Assembly: GCA_934597255.1 (NCBI GenBank) | Contig: CAKTQV010000001.1 | Span: 186,001 to 250,000 of the forward strand | Origin: an uncultured Oscillospiraceae bacterium | GTDB lineage: Bacteria > Bacillota > Clostridia > Oscillospirales > Oscillospiraceae | Direction: 5' to 3' | Length of the DNA stretch: 64,000 nucleotides | Shown: positions 7,545-15,959 of the stretch, piece by piece | Numbering within the stretch: the stretch's first letter is position 1 | Layout of the letters: every line of letters begins with the position of its first letter | Translations under genes and position numbers: made by a program | Notes under the pieces: model-generated | Databases searched by the model: none | Told to the model about the DNA's origin: nothing | Seen by the model: the letters and a program-made list of their open reading frames with translations, nothing else

Positions 7545-9926
7545 ATGTATCAGGTGAGCAAGAGAGACGGAAAGATCGTCGAATTTGACATTGAAAAGAT
7601 CTCCGCCGCGATCACGAAGGCGTTTGAGGCCACGGAAACGAACTACACCCCCAGCGTCATCAATTTCCTGGCGCTGATGGTCACGGCCGATTTTGAGCCG
7701 AAGATCAAGGACGGACTGATCTCGGTCGAGGCCATTCAGGACAGCGTGGAATCCGTGCTCAGCCGCGGCGGCTACGAAAACGTCGCCAAGGCGTACATCC
7801 TTTACCGCCGCAACCGCGAGAAGCTGCGCAACATCAATTCCACGTATCTGGACTATAAGGACACCGTGGACTCCTATCTGCGGGCGATGGACTGGCGCGT
7901 GAAGGAAAATTCCACCGTCACCTACTCTGTGGGCGGTCTGATCCTGTCCAACTCCGGCGTCATCACGGCCAATTACTGGCTCAGCGAGATCTACGATGAC
8001 GAGATATCCTCGGCGCACCGCAACTGCGATCTGCATCTGCACGATCTGTCCATGCTCACCGGCTACTGCGCCGGGTGGAGCCTCAAGCAGCTGATCGAGC
8101 AGGGCCTCGGCATCCCCGGGAAGATCAATTCCTCGCCGGCCTCGCATCTTTCCACGCTGTGCAACCAGATGGTCAACTTCCTCGGCATCATGCAGAACGA
8201 ATGGGCCGGCGCGCAGGCGTTTTCCTCGTTCGACACCTATCTGGCCCCGTTCGTGAAGGCAGACGATCTGACCTACAAAGAGGTCAAGCAGTGCATCCAG
8301 TCGTTTGTCTACGGCGTGAACACGCCCAGCCGCTGGGGCACGCAGGCGCCGTTTTCCAACATCACGCTCGACTGGACCGTGCCGGCCGATCTGAAGGACA
8401 TGCCCGCCATCGTCGGCGGCAAGCCGCAGGATTTCACCTACGGCGACTGCAAGGCCGAGATGGACATGGTGAACAAGGCGTTCATCGAGATCATGGTCGA
8501 GGGCGACGCGCACGGCCGCGGCTTCCAGTATCCCATCCCGACCTATTCCATCACGCGCGACTTTGACTGGTCGGAAACGGAGAACAACAAGCTGCTGTTC
8601 GAGATGACCGCGAAATACGGCACGCCCTACTTCTCCAACTACATCAACTCCGACATGGAGCCGTCCGACGTGCGCTCCATGTGCTGCCGGCTGCGTCTGG
8701 ATCTGCGCGAGCTGCGCAAGAAATCCGGCGGCTTCTTCGGCTCCGGCGAGTCCACCGGCTCCATCGGCGTCGTTACGCTCAACATGCCGCGCATGGCCTA
8801 TCTGTCGACGGATGAGAAGGATTTTTACCGGCGTCTCGACCATCTGATGGACGTGGCGGCGCGCAGTCTCGACATCAAGCGCCGCGTGATCACGAAGCTG
8901 CTCGACGCGGGCCTGTATCCCTATACGAAGTATTATCTCGGCAGCTTCGTCAACCACTTCTCCACCATCGGTCTTGTCGGCATGAACGAGGCCTGCCTCA
9001 ACGCCAAGTGGCTGCGCTGCGACATGACGGACGAGCGCGCGCAGAAATTCACGGGCGAGGTTCTCGACCATATGCGCGAGCGGCTGAGCGACTATCAGGA
9101 GCAGTACGGCGATCTGTTCAACCTGGAGGCGACGCCCGCCGAATCGACCAGCTACCGTCTGGCCAAGCACGACGTGGCGAAATACCCCGACATCATCACG
9201 GCCAACGAGGCCGGCGGCACGCCGTATTATACGAATTCCTCCCATCTGCCCGTGGGCTACACGGAGGATGTGTTCACGGCGCTGGACGTGCAGGACGAGC
9301 TTCAGACGAAGTATACCTCCGGTACGGTTTTCCACACCTTCCTCGGCGAGAAGCTGCCCGACTGGCGGGCGGCGGCCTCGCTGGTGCGGAAGATCGCCGA
9401 AAACTACAAGCTGCCGTATTACACCATCAGCCCGACCTACTCCGTGTGCAAAAATCACGGCTATCTCAACGGCGAGCAGTATGTCTGCCCGGTCTGCGGC
9501 GCGGTGACGGAGGTCTACTCCCGCATCACCGGCTACTACCGCCCCGTGCAGAACTGGAACGCGGGCAAGACGCAGGAGTTCAAGGACCGCAAGACCTACG
9601 ACATCGGCCGCAGCCATCTGACCCATGTGCGCAACATGGCGGCCGAGGCGATGAGCCAGAGCGCGGGCACGCCCGTCGTGACCGGCAGCGCGCAGACGCT
9701 GCTGTTCGTGGGCGCGACCTGCCCGAACTGCCGGCTGGCCGTGCAGATGCTCGACAAGGCGGGCATGGACTATGAGACGGTCATGAGCCAGGACAACATG
9801 GAGCTGTGCCGCAAATTCGGCGTCATGGCGACGCCGACGCTTGTGATCACGGACGGCGAGCATACCGAAAAGTATGCCGGCGCGGGCGCGATCAAGAGCT
9901 TCCTGAAATCGGAGCAGGCGGTGTAA
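7545..9926 (+). CDS. nrdD: class III ribonucleotide reductase with fused C-terminal thioredoxin/glutaredoxin-like domain
   Basis: Oxygen-sensitive reductase that turns ribonucleoside triphosphates into deoxyribonucleotides. The 793-residue protein has an N-terminal ATP-cone (1-90, allosteric site) and the ten-stranded barrel. A zinc site follows (C635, H638, C648, C651) and then the glycyl-radical loop with G663 in RITGYYRPVQNW. After the point where most NrdD proteins end (about residue 700) it continues into a compact redox domain. The domain has CPNC at 726-729 and a cis-proline-like TPTLVI. This resembles NrdH/glutaredoxin-like partners of thioredoxin-dependent class III enzymes. The next gene is thioredoxin reductase, so electrons may pass NADPH to TrxB to the fused domain to the active site instead of coming from formate. 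That route is inference. Confidence 0.93.
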   Translation: MYQVSKRDGKIVEFDIEKISAAITKAFEATETNYTPSVINFLALMVTADFEPKIKDGLISVEAIQDSVESVLSRGGYENVAKAYILYRRNREKLRNINSTYLDYKDTVDSYLRAMDWRVKENSTVTYSVGGLILSNSGVITANYWLSEIYDDEISSAHRNCDLHLHDLSMLTGYCAGWSLKQLIEQGLGIPGKINSSPASHLSTLCNQMVNFLGIMQNEWAGAQAFSSFDTYLAPFVKADDLTYKEVKQCIQSFVYGVNTPSRWGTQAPFSNITLDWTVPADLKDMPAIVGGKPQDFTYGDCKAEMDMVNKAFIEIMVEGDAHGRGFQYPIPTYSITRDFDWSETENNKLLFEMTAKYGTPYFSNYINSDMEPSDVRSMCCRLRLDLRELRKKSGGFFGSGESTGSIGVVTLNMPRMAYLSTDEKDFYRRLDHLMDVAARSLDIKRRVITKLLDAGLYPYTKYYLGSFVNHFSTIGLVGMNEACLNAKWLRCDMTDERAQKFTGEVLDHMRERLSDYQEQYGDLFNLEATPAESTSYRLAKHDVAKYPDIITANEAGGTPYYTNSSHLPVGYTEDVFTALDVQDELQTKYTSGTVFHTFLGEKLPDWRAAASLVRKIAENYKLPYYTISPTYSVCKNHGYLNGEQYVCPVCGAVTEVYSRITGYYRPVQNWNAGKTQEFKDRKTYDIGRSHLTHVRNMAAEAMSQSAGTPVVTGSAQTLLFVGATCPNCRLAVQMLDKAGMDYETVMSQDNMELCRKFGVMATPTLVITDGEHTEKYAGAGAIKSFLKSEQAV

Positions 9927-9943
9927 AAAAACGCTTGTACGCT

Positions 9944-9979
9944 GCGCCGCCGGTGCTGTTTTGCGCCGGCGGCGCTTTG
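9944..9979 (+). terminator. hairpin between nrdD and trxB, weak terminator
   Basis: A 10-base GC stem (GCGCCGCCGG and complement) is followed only by TTTG, so it probably attenuates rather than fully stops transcription into trxB. Confidence 0.45.
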
Positions 9980-10070
9980 TAAATATGGGCGGGGGATAAA
10001 GAGAGCGGACGGCCCGCGCCGGACGCGCTTTGTGAATACCGTCAGGGGACGGAATAAAGGAGCTTTTGCT

Positions 10071-10979
10071 ATGTACGATATCATTGTCATCGGCGGCGGC
10101 CCGGCCGGCATGAGCGCGGCCATTTACGCCCGGCGCAGCGGCCGGAGCGTTCTTGTGATCGAGCGGGCGGCCTTCGGAGGCCAGATGGCCACGTCGCCGA
10201 GGGTGGAGAATTACCCGGGCTTTTCGTCCGTGTCCGGCGCGGAGCTGGCCGACCGGATGCTGGAGCAGGCGGCGGCACTCGGCGCGGAGCTGGAGCTTGG
10301 CGAGGCGACGGGCATCGAGCCGGGCGCGGTCAAGACCGTTCATACGGACGACGGCGATTTTCAGGCGCGCGCCGTGATCGTGGCGGCGGGCGTGAAGCAC
10401 CGGCGGCTCGGTCTGCCGGGCGAGGAGGAGCTGACGGGGAATGGCGTGAGCTTCTGCGCCGTATGCGACGGCGCGTTTTACGCCGGGCGCACCGCGGCGG
10501 TCGTCGGCGGGGGGAATTCCGCCGTGCAGGAGGCGCTGCTGCTGGCGCAGAGCTGCGAATACGTCGTTTTGTGCCACCGGCGGGAGCTGACGGCGGAGCG
10601 GAGCCTGCTCGACGCGCTGGAGGCGCAGGAGAATGTGAGCGTGATGAATTATGTGCGGCCGACGGGCTTTCTGCGCGCGGAGGACGGCGCGCTGCGCGGG
10701 CTGCGGCTTGCCTGGACGGAGAGCGGCGAGGAATTTGATCTCGCCTGCGACGGCGTGTTCGAGGCGATCGGGCTGGAGCCGGAAAACGGCGCGTTTGCCC
10801 CGGCCGGACTGGACGCGGCGGGCTATATCGCCGCGGGGGAGGACTGCCGGACGGCGATGGACGGGGTGTTTGCCGCGGGCGACTGCCGCGCCAAAACCGT
10901 GCGCCAGATCGCCACGGCCGTGGCGGACGGCGCCATGGCGGCGACGGCGGCCTGCCGCTGGCTGGACGGAGGCGTGTGA
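10071..10979 (+). CDS. trxB: thioredoxin reductase (NAD(P)/FAD-dependent)
   Basis: Cytoplasmic flavoprotein that reduces thioredoxin-like proteins. The 302-residue product has the FAD-binding GGGPAGMSAAIYARR at its N-terminus. The redox-active pair C129-A-V-C132 lies in FCAVCDGAF, with the NADPH-binding GGGNSAVQEALLL after it. The C-terminal FAD motif is GVFAAGDCR. Length is typical of bacterial TrxB. The start at 10071 is set by AAAGGAG. It lies 145 bases after nrdD and overlaps the next gene (TGATG). The natural partner here is the redox domain fused to NrdD, as no separate thioredoxin gene is in the window. Use of a ferredoxin-type donor cannot be excluded. Confidence 0.88.
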   Translation: MYDIIVIGGGPAGMSAAIYARRSGRSVLVIERAAFGGQMATSPRVENYPGFSSVSGAELADRMLEQAAALGAELELGEATGIEPGAVKTVHTDDGDFQARAVIVAAGVKHRRLGLPGEEELTGNGVSFCAVCDGAFYAGRTAAVVGGGNSAVQEALLLAQSCEYVVLCHRRELTAERSLLDALEAQENVSVMNYVRPTGFLRAEDGALRGLRLAWTESGEEFDLACDGVFEAIGLEPENGAFAPAGLDAAGYIAAGEDCRTAMDGVFAAGDCRAKTVRQIATAVADGAMAATAACRWLDGGV

Positions 10980-12145
10980 TGGGACGGAAGGAAGCGGCCC
11001 TCGTGGCGCTCGTCCCGTGCGGAAGCTACGACGGGGAAACGGTGTATCAGGCCGTGAAATGGGGCGTGGAGGCGCTCGGCGGCATGGCGGCGTTCGTCCG
11101 TCCGGAGGAAAAGGTCCTCATCAAGCCGAATCTGCTCGGCAAGCAGCCGCCGCAGATGGCTGTGACGACCCACCCGGCCGTGTTTGCCGCGGCGGCGCGG
11201 CTGCTGCGGGAGAACGGCTGCGCGGACATAAGCTACGGAGACAGCCCCGGCAACCCGAACGCCACGCCGCAGTCTGCCGCCGAGGGAAGCGGCATCGCGG
11301 AGGAGGCGGAGCGGCTCGGCGTGCGGCAGGGCGATTTTGACAGCGGCTCGGCCGTCCGCTTCGACGGCGCAAAGCAGCGCCGCAGCTTCGTGCTGTGCCG
11401 CGGCGTGCAGGAGGCGGACGCCGTTGTGAACGTGGCCAAGATGAAAACGCACGCGCTCGAGCGCATCACCGGCGCCATGAAGAATCTTTACGGCTGCATA
11501 TGGGGCATGAACAAGAGCGCCGGCCATGTGCGCTACCCCAACTCCTGGGTGTTTGCCGATATGCTGGCGGATCTGCAGAAATGCGTCGCGCCGCGGCTGC
11601 ATATCCTCGACGGCGTGACGGCCATGGAGGGGAACGGCCCGACGTCCGGCACGCCGACGCCGATGAACGTGATCCTGGTCTCGGACGACCCTGTGGCGCT
11701 CGACAGCGTGTTTGCCATGCTGGTGTATCTGGAGCCGTCGGCGGTGCCGACCTGCGTTTCCGGCTACCGCGCCGGGCTTGGCGAGATGCGTCCGGAGCAT
11801 ATCCGCGTGCTCACGCCGGACGGCGAGCTCACGGCGGCGCAGGCGCAGGAGAAGTACGGCCGTGCGGATTTCGACGTGTTCCGCGGCGAGATGAAGCGCA
11901 GTCTGCTGGGCAAGCTGTTTCCGCTGCTGCCGCGGCTGCAGTCGCGGCCGGTGGTCGACCGGGCGAAGTGCGTCGCCTGCGGGCTGTGCGAAAAGGCCTG
12001 CCCCGTGCCGGAAAAGGCCGTGCACTCCGGAAACGGGCACAAGGCGCGCTATGACTACAGCCGCTGCATCCGCTGCTACTGCTGCCAGGAGATGTGTCCG
12101 GCGAAGGCCATCCGCGTACAGCGGGGCCGCTGGGGTGGGAAATAA
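10979..12145 (+). CDS. DUF362 domain protein with C-terminal 2x[4Fe-4S] ferredoxin domain
   Basis: The 388-residue product has a DUF362 domain (about 1-300, with VLIKPNLL and MKTHALERITGAMKNLYG). It is followed by two 4Fe-4S cluster motifs, the first starting at C331 (CVACGLCEKACPVP) and the second CIRCYCCQEMCPAKAI. The family is widespread in anaerobes; an electron-transfer role is likely but its partner is not known. The start at 10979 follows GGAGG by six bases and overlaps the trxB stop. A link to TrxB (for example a ferredoxin supply) is suggested only by this coupling. The stop codon is followed at once by one TTATGTAAAC copy (opposite strand). Confidence 0.85.
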   Translation: MGRKEAALVALVPCGSYDGETVYQAVKWGVEALGGMAAFVRPEEKVLIKPNLLGKQPPQMAVTTHPAVFAAAARLLRENGCADISYGDSPGNPNATPQSAAEGSGIAEEAERLGVRQGDFDSGSAVRFDGAKQRRSFVLCRGVQEADAVVNVAKMKTHALERITGAMKNLYGCIWGMNKSAGHVRYPNSWVFADMLADLQKCVAPRLHILDGVTAMEGNGPTSGTPTPMNVILVSDDPVALDSVFAMLVYLEPSAVPTCVSGYRAGLGEMRPEHIRVLTPDGELTAAQAQEKYGRADFDVFRGEMKRSLLGKLFPLLPRLQSRPVVDRAKCVACGLCEKACPVPEKAVHSGNGHKARYDYSRCIRCYCCQEMCPAKAIRVQRGRWGGK

Positions 12146-12160
12146 GTTTACATAATATAA

Positions 12161-12202
12161 GCACTCCCGCCGCGCAGTCCGTGCGGCGGGAGTGCTTTTT
12201 TT
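12161..12202 (+). terminator. intrinsic terminator of the nrdG-nrdD-trxB-DUF362 run
   Basis: Perfect 13-base stem GCACTCCCGCCGC with a 9-base loop, then seven T. Confidence 0.93.
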
Positions 12203-12225
12203 CGTGTGTTTGAAAAGCCGATCGG

Positions 12226-12939
12226 TCAGCCGGCCGGGGTCTCCGGGGCGGCCGGCGTGCTGAGCGTGAAGTGGTACTGCATGGCCAGCGACTGGAACAG
12301 TTCCTGCATGACGCGGTCGGCGATGGCGCAGATATCCAGGGCGGTGACGGCGGCGCAGACGTTTTCCCGCTCGAAGCGGGGGACGTTGTAGATGCGCAGC
12401 GCGGCGTCCAGAAAGCGGTCAAGCTTCCGCTCGAGAGGGAAGTCTTCGCCGCAGCGGCGGGCCATGTATCCGCGCATGAGCCCCGCCGTTCCGACGTCGA
12501 GCTCATAGAAATCTTCCTCCGTGAACGCGGGGAGGTAGGAGCCGAAGATGCGGTGGAGCTCCTTGGCCGTCAGCCGGCAGATATACTCGCAGCTTTCCGG
12601 ATGGGTGTAGGCCTCGACATAAATCTCGCGCAGATTCTCGTTCTGCTCCGCCAGCGTAAGCTGGATGGCGGTCTCGACCGCGTAGATATACACCGGCGGG
12701 ACATTTTCCGCCGTATAGCTGCGCGCGGCGCCGAACTGACGGGTAAACATGAAGCGCACCAGCTCCAGCAGAACGCCGCTTTTCGTGTGGAAAATGTTCT
12801 GGAAGCTGCTGCTGGTCACGTCGGCCTCGCGCTGGATCTCCATCATCGTGGTGCTTTTATAGCCTTTTTCAATAAACAGGCGCACGCAGGCGGAAAGGAT
12901 TCGGCGCTTTGTATCCGCGCTGTTGTAGCGTCTTGGCAT
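12226..12939 (-). CDS. TetR/AcrR family transcriptional regulator
   Basis: A 237-residue one-domain regulator. The N-terminal HTH is in the first 55 residues (KRRILSACVRLFIEKGYKSTTMMEIQREADVTSSSFQNIF). The rest is the all-helical ligand-binding domain, with no clue to the ligand. The start at 12939 is preferred because the HTH begins right after it and GGTGG lies upstream. Readings from 12981 or 13029 add residues not typical of the family. The gene is divergent from the LysR gene and its operon, which makes the transport/reductase cluster a plausible target. Confidence 0.85.
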   Translation of the reverse strand: MPRRYNSADTKRRILSACVRLFIEKGYKSTTMMEIQREADVTSSSFQNIFHTKSGVLLELVRFMFTRQFGAARSYTAENVPPVYIYAVETAIQLTLAEQNENLREIYVEAYTHPESCEYICRLTAKELHRIFGSYLPAFTEEDFYELDVGTAGLMRGYMARRCGEDFPLERKLDRFLDAALRIYNVPRFERENVCAAVTALDICAIADRVMQELFQSLAMQYHFTLSTPAAPETPAG

Positions 12940-12955
12940 GGGAACCACCGGCCTC

Positions 12956-12973
12956 TCTGTGTAATCTGTGTAA
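12956..12973. repeat. tandem 9-bp repeat in the TetR-gene leader
   Basis: TCTGTGTAA occurs twice in direct succession between the promoter and start codon of the TetR-family gene. It could be an autoregulatory site; no second inverted half is seen. Confidence 0.3.
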
Positions 12974-12986
12974 ATTGGCATAGGAC

Positions 12987-13016
12987 AGCATACCATTATT
13001 TGAAGGGCTCTTGCAA
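12987..13016 (-). promoter_or_regulatory. promoter of the TetR-family gene
   Basis: On the minus strand TTGCAA (13016-13011) and TATGCT (12992-12987) are separated by 18 bases. Confidence 0.5.
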
Positions 13017-13063
13017 GAACTTTTTTCAAAACGGGCCGATTTCTGCCTGTTTCGCGGGCGGAC

Positions 13064-13093
13064 TTGAAAAAACGACGTGTTTTTGACTATAAT
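13064..13093 (+). promoter_or_regulatory. promoter of the LysR-family gene
   Basis: TTGAAA at 13064-13069 and a perfect TATAAT at 13088-13093 with an 18-base spacer. Confidence 0.6.
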
Positions 13094-13125
13094 AAAAGAA
13101 AACGGCGGATCGGGGGACGGCAACG

Positions 13126-14073
13126 GTGAATCTTCGGTGGATACGGTATTTTCTGGCGGTCGCCAGCACGCTCAGCTTCAGCCGGGCGGCGGAAAATCTG
13201 CACATTTCCCAGTCCACGCTCAGCCAGCAGATACGGCAGCTGGAGGAATATTACGGCGTGACGCTGTTCAACCGCGAGGGCCGCGCCATCACGCTCACGC
13301 CGGCCGGCATCGAGATGCAGGAGGCGGCCTCGCGCCTGCTGGTGGAAAACGATCATCTCCGCGAGCGGCTGCGGAGCGTGGAAAGCGGCGCGAAGATCGA
13401 AAAATGGCCGCTGCGTATTTTCTTCGACGGGCATATGACCATGGGGCCGCATATGGTCAACCGCGTCGTCGAGTCCGTGCTGGTGCTGCAGCGGGAGATG
13501 GAGGGGAAGATCAGCTTTCACCCGCAGTTCAAATCGGCCGATCTGGATGATCCGCAGCTGGACATGGGCGAGATTTTGAACGACCCGCAGGTGGATATGT
13601 GGCTGATCGGCTCGGAGAGCAACCTCCGGCACAGCGCCATCCGCTTTCAGACGCTGTTCGTTGACCGCTTCGCGCTGCTGATCTCGCGCAACCATCCGCT
13701 GTACCGGGACGATCTGTCGCTGGCGGACGTGCCGCACATCCTAAACAACACCATGCTGTTCATGATCCAGAACCGCTCGAAGCATCTGCGGGATGTGCTG
13801 GACCGGCTGCCCGGCTGCGAGGAGGTGTCGCCCGCCATCCATTTCGAGCGCTCGGCGGAGGTCATCAGCGTGTATGTGGCGCTGGGCATCGGCGTGTCCA
13901 TCGTGCCGGAGGACAACCGGAACCTGAATATGGTGTCCGACTGCAAATCCATCGCCATTCCCGGCACGAGCTTTTATACGCTGCTCGGGTGCCGGCCGGA
14001 CGAGGAAAACCCGCTTGTGCTGTGGCTGATGGACCGGCTGCGGGGGCAGTTTCCGGTGCAGGAGGATGAGTGA
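13126..14073 (+). CDS. LysR family transcriptional regulator
   Basis: A 315-residue LysR-type regulator with a GTG start placed after GGGGGAC. The winged HTH covers the first 60 residues (WIRYFLAVASTLSFSRAAENLHISQSTLSQQIRQLEE). The type 2 periplasmic-binding-like effector domain follows. The effector is unknown. It has its own promoter and terminator and lies just upstream, in the same direction, of the ABC-transporter/reductase operon that it may control. A TTAG-N8-CTAA dyad (14197-14212) after the operon promoter is a candidate site. Confidence 0.9.
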   Translation: MNLRWIRYFLAVASTLSFSRAAENLHISQSTLSQQIRQLEEYYGVTLFNREGRAITLTPAGIEMQEAASRLLVENDHLRERLRSVESGAKIEKWPLRIFFDGHMTMGPHMVNRVVESVLVLQREMEGKISFHPQFKSADLDDPQLDMGEILNDPQVDMWLIGSESNLRHSAIRFQTLFVDRFALLISRNHPLYRDDLSLADVPHILNNTMLFMIQNRSKHLRDVLDRLPGCEEVSPAIHFERSAEVISVYVALGIGVSIVPEDNRNLNMVSDCKSIAIPGTSFYTLLGCRPDEENPLVLWLMDRLRGQFPVQEDE

Positions 14074-14099
14074 TCAGAGAACCATGGCGGAACAAATGA

Positions 14100-14135
14100 C
14101 CCGATCTATCGCTTTTTTCGATAGGTCGGGTTTTT
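14100..14135 (+). terminator. intrinsic terminator of the LysR-family gene
   Basis: A 12-base stem with one G-T wobble (CCCGATCTATCG) and a CTTTTTT loop, followed by TTTTT. Confidence 0.88.
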
Positions 14136-14154
14136 GGTTATCCTAACTAACTAT

Positions 14155-14183
14155 TTCACAAAAAAAGCGGGGTATGCTATAGT
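14155..14183 (+). promoter_or_regulatory. promoter of the ABC transporter/reductase operon
   Basis: TTCACA at 14155-14160, 17 bases, TATAGT at 14178-14183 with an extended TGC. Confidence 0.6.
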
Positions 14184-14196
14184 GTGAGCAGATTCG

Positions 14197-14212
14197 TTAG
14201 AAAACTGACTAA
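14197..14212. promoter_or_regulatory. dyad in the operon leader, candidate regulator site
   Basis: TTAG and CTAA flank eight bases just after the predicted transcription start. The position fits repression; the protein that would bind is unknown. Confidence 0.25.
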
Positions 14213-14244
14213 AGAACTAATTTTTCATAAGGAGGACAATACGA

Positions 14245-15876
14245 ATGAAACGAACCCTGGCTTTGCTTCTGGCACTGTGCATGATCTTTGCGCTGTGCGC
14301 CTGCGGCAAGACGGAGACCCCCGCGGCTCCCGCGGAGGATGAGGCCGGCACGCAGACCGGCGAAGCGGCGGCGCCGGAGGCCGGCGAGGCTGCGGAGGAA
14401 AAGCCCGCCAGCAATTTTGACGGCACGCTGCGCGTCGGCATCAGCGACTCGCTCGGCAACTTCCTCAAGGGCTCCGCGATGGGCGAGAACTATGTCGGCA
14501 ACTTCCTGGTCTACGACTGCATTTTCTATCATGACACCGAGACCAAGGAAGTCTATTCCGACATTCTTGAGGACTTCTATTACGAGGACGACACCACCTT
14601 TGTCATGAAGCTCAAGGACAACGTCACCTTCTCCAACGGCGAAAAGGCGACCTCCGAGGACATCCTCTTCTCCTTCCTCAACTATGCCGAGCGCCGCGCC
14701 ATGACCGCGTCCATTTTTGCTACGGTCGATCCCGAGGCGTCCTACTGCGAGGACGAGCTGACGGCCGTCGTGAAGTTCACGCAGCCCTGGGGTCCCGGCG
14801 TCTACACCGTCGATCCCCCGCTGTTTGACAAGTCCTGGTGCGAGGAAGTCGGCTGGGATTCCGAGCTGTGGATGACCGGCCCGGTAGGCTCCGGCCCGTA
14901 CAAGGTCGTCGACTATGTGACCGACTCGAGCGTGACGCTGGAGCTGCGCGACGATTACTGGGGCGACGAGACCATGTATAACCCCGCCATCAAGAAGATC
15001 ACCGTCAACTACTATCCCGAAATTTCCACGCTGTTCATCGACCTGCAGAACAACGCCATTGATCTGGCTCTGAACATCGCCGAGGCGGACTACGCCCGCG
15101 GCATGAAGGGCATCGAGGGCATCGCGGTCGACCGCGTGTCCACCTACGAGGTCGAGTTCCTCTGCATGGACATCAAGAACCAGTATCTGCAGAACGAGGA
15201 TCTGCGCAAGGCCATCGCCTACGGCGTGGACTGGAACGTGGTGGCGGACGCCGGCTTCGGCACGCTGTGCGACCCCGCGACGTCCATCATCAACTCCAAC
15301 AGCCCCTTCTACAAGGAGGAGCCGGGCTACAGCTACGATCCCGACAAGGCGCAGGAGTATCTCAAGGCCTCCGGCTACGACGGACAGAGCCTGACGTTCA
15401 AGTTTGTCGCCATGGCCGACGCCGACCAGCAGAACATGGCCGAGGCGTTCCAGTATTATATGTCCGAGCTTGGCATCACCGTCAACGTGGAGTTCTATGA
15501 CTTCGGCACGGCGCTTCAGACCTGGCTGCAGGAGGGCGGCACGGACTTCAACTTCCAGGAGAGCGCCACCGGCTCGCCTTCGGCGGAGACCTATATCTCC
15601 CTCAACGCGCTGATGGTCGGCTACGGCGCGTTCCCCATCACCACCATCGACGACGATGAATTCAACGCCATCGCCGCCCGGCTCATGGGCTCGGTCGACA
15701 CCGCCGAGCGCAAGGCCGCCGCGGAAGAGCTGCAGGATTACGCCTATGAGCACGCGCTGGTCATCCCCATGCTCGAGGGCTACTACGCCTACGGCTACAA
15801 CAGCAACGTCATCGAAAGCTGCGACTTTGACAGCGCTATTGCCGCCAACCTCCGTCATGTGACGCTGGTGGGCTAA
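14245..15876 (+). CDS. ABC transporter substrate-binding lipoprotein (peptide/nickel family 5)
   Basis: Extracytoplasmic receptor of a DppABCDF/OppA-type importer. The 543-residue protein has a lipoprotein signal peptide with the lipobox LCAC (acylated Cys20) and an acidic Ala/Glu linker to about residue 60. The family 5 solute-binding fold follows. The segment VMKLKDNVTFSNGEKATSED is the family's signature region. Codon use is strongly biased, as expected for the most abundant component. GGAGGACA precedes the start. Family 5 receptors bind peptides, nickel chelates, heme or other small organics, so the ligand is open. The downstream flavoprotein hints at a metabolised substrate. Confidence 0.9.
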   Translation: MKRTLALLLALCMIFALCACGKTETPAAPAEDEAGTQTGEAAAPEAGEAAEEKPASNFDGTLRVGISDSLGNFLKGSAMGENYVGNFLVYDCIFYHDTETKEVYSDILEDFYYEDDTTFVMKLKDNVTFSNGEKATSEDILFSFLNYAERRAMTASIFATVDPEASYCEDELTAVVKFTQPWGPGVYTVDPPLFDKSWCEEVGWDSELWMTGPVGSGPYKVVDYVTDSSVTLELRDDYWGDETMYNPAIKKITVNYYPEISTLFIDLQNNAIDLALNIAEADYARGMKGIEGIAVDRVSTYEVEFLCMDIKNQYLQNEDLRKAIAYGVDWNVVADAGFGTLCDPATSIINSNSPFYKEEPGYSYDPDKAQEYLKASGYDGQSLTFKFVAMADADQQNMAEAFQYYMSELGITVNVEFYDFGTALQTWLQEGGTDFNFQESATGSPSAETYISLNALMVGYGAFPITTIDDDEFNAIAARLMGSVDTAERKAAAEELQDYAYEHALVIPMLEGYYAYGYNSNVIESCDFDSAIAANLRHVTLVG

Positions 15877-15900
15877 GCTCCGCCGCTGTTTGTGATCCTT

Positions 15901-15930
15901 ACTCCCTTCGGTGCTTGCACCGGAGGGAGT
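15901..15930 (+). promoter_or_regulatory. intercistronic hairpin after the binding-protein gene
   Basis: A 13-base stem (ACTCCCTTCGGTG and complement with one wobble) without a T-run. It probably stabilises the upstream message or partly stops transcription, giving more binding protein than permease. Confidence 0.55.
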
Positions 15931-15959
15931 AACCAGTTACTCAAAAGCAGGAGGGCCTT

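Noticed and set aside
7494..10577. 1,027-residue minus-strand frame across nrdD and trxB
   Set aside because: Antisense shadow of well-identified genes; composition-driven.
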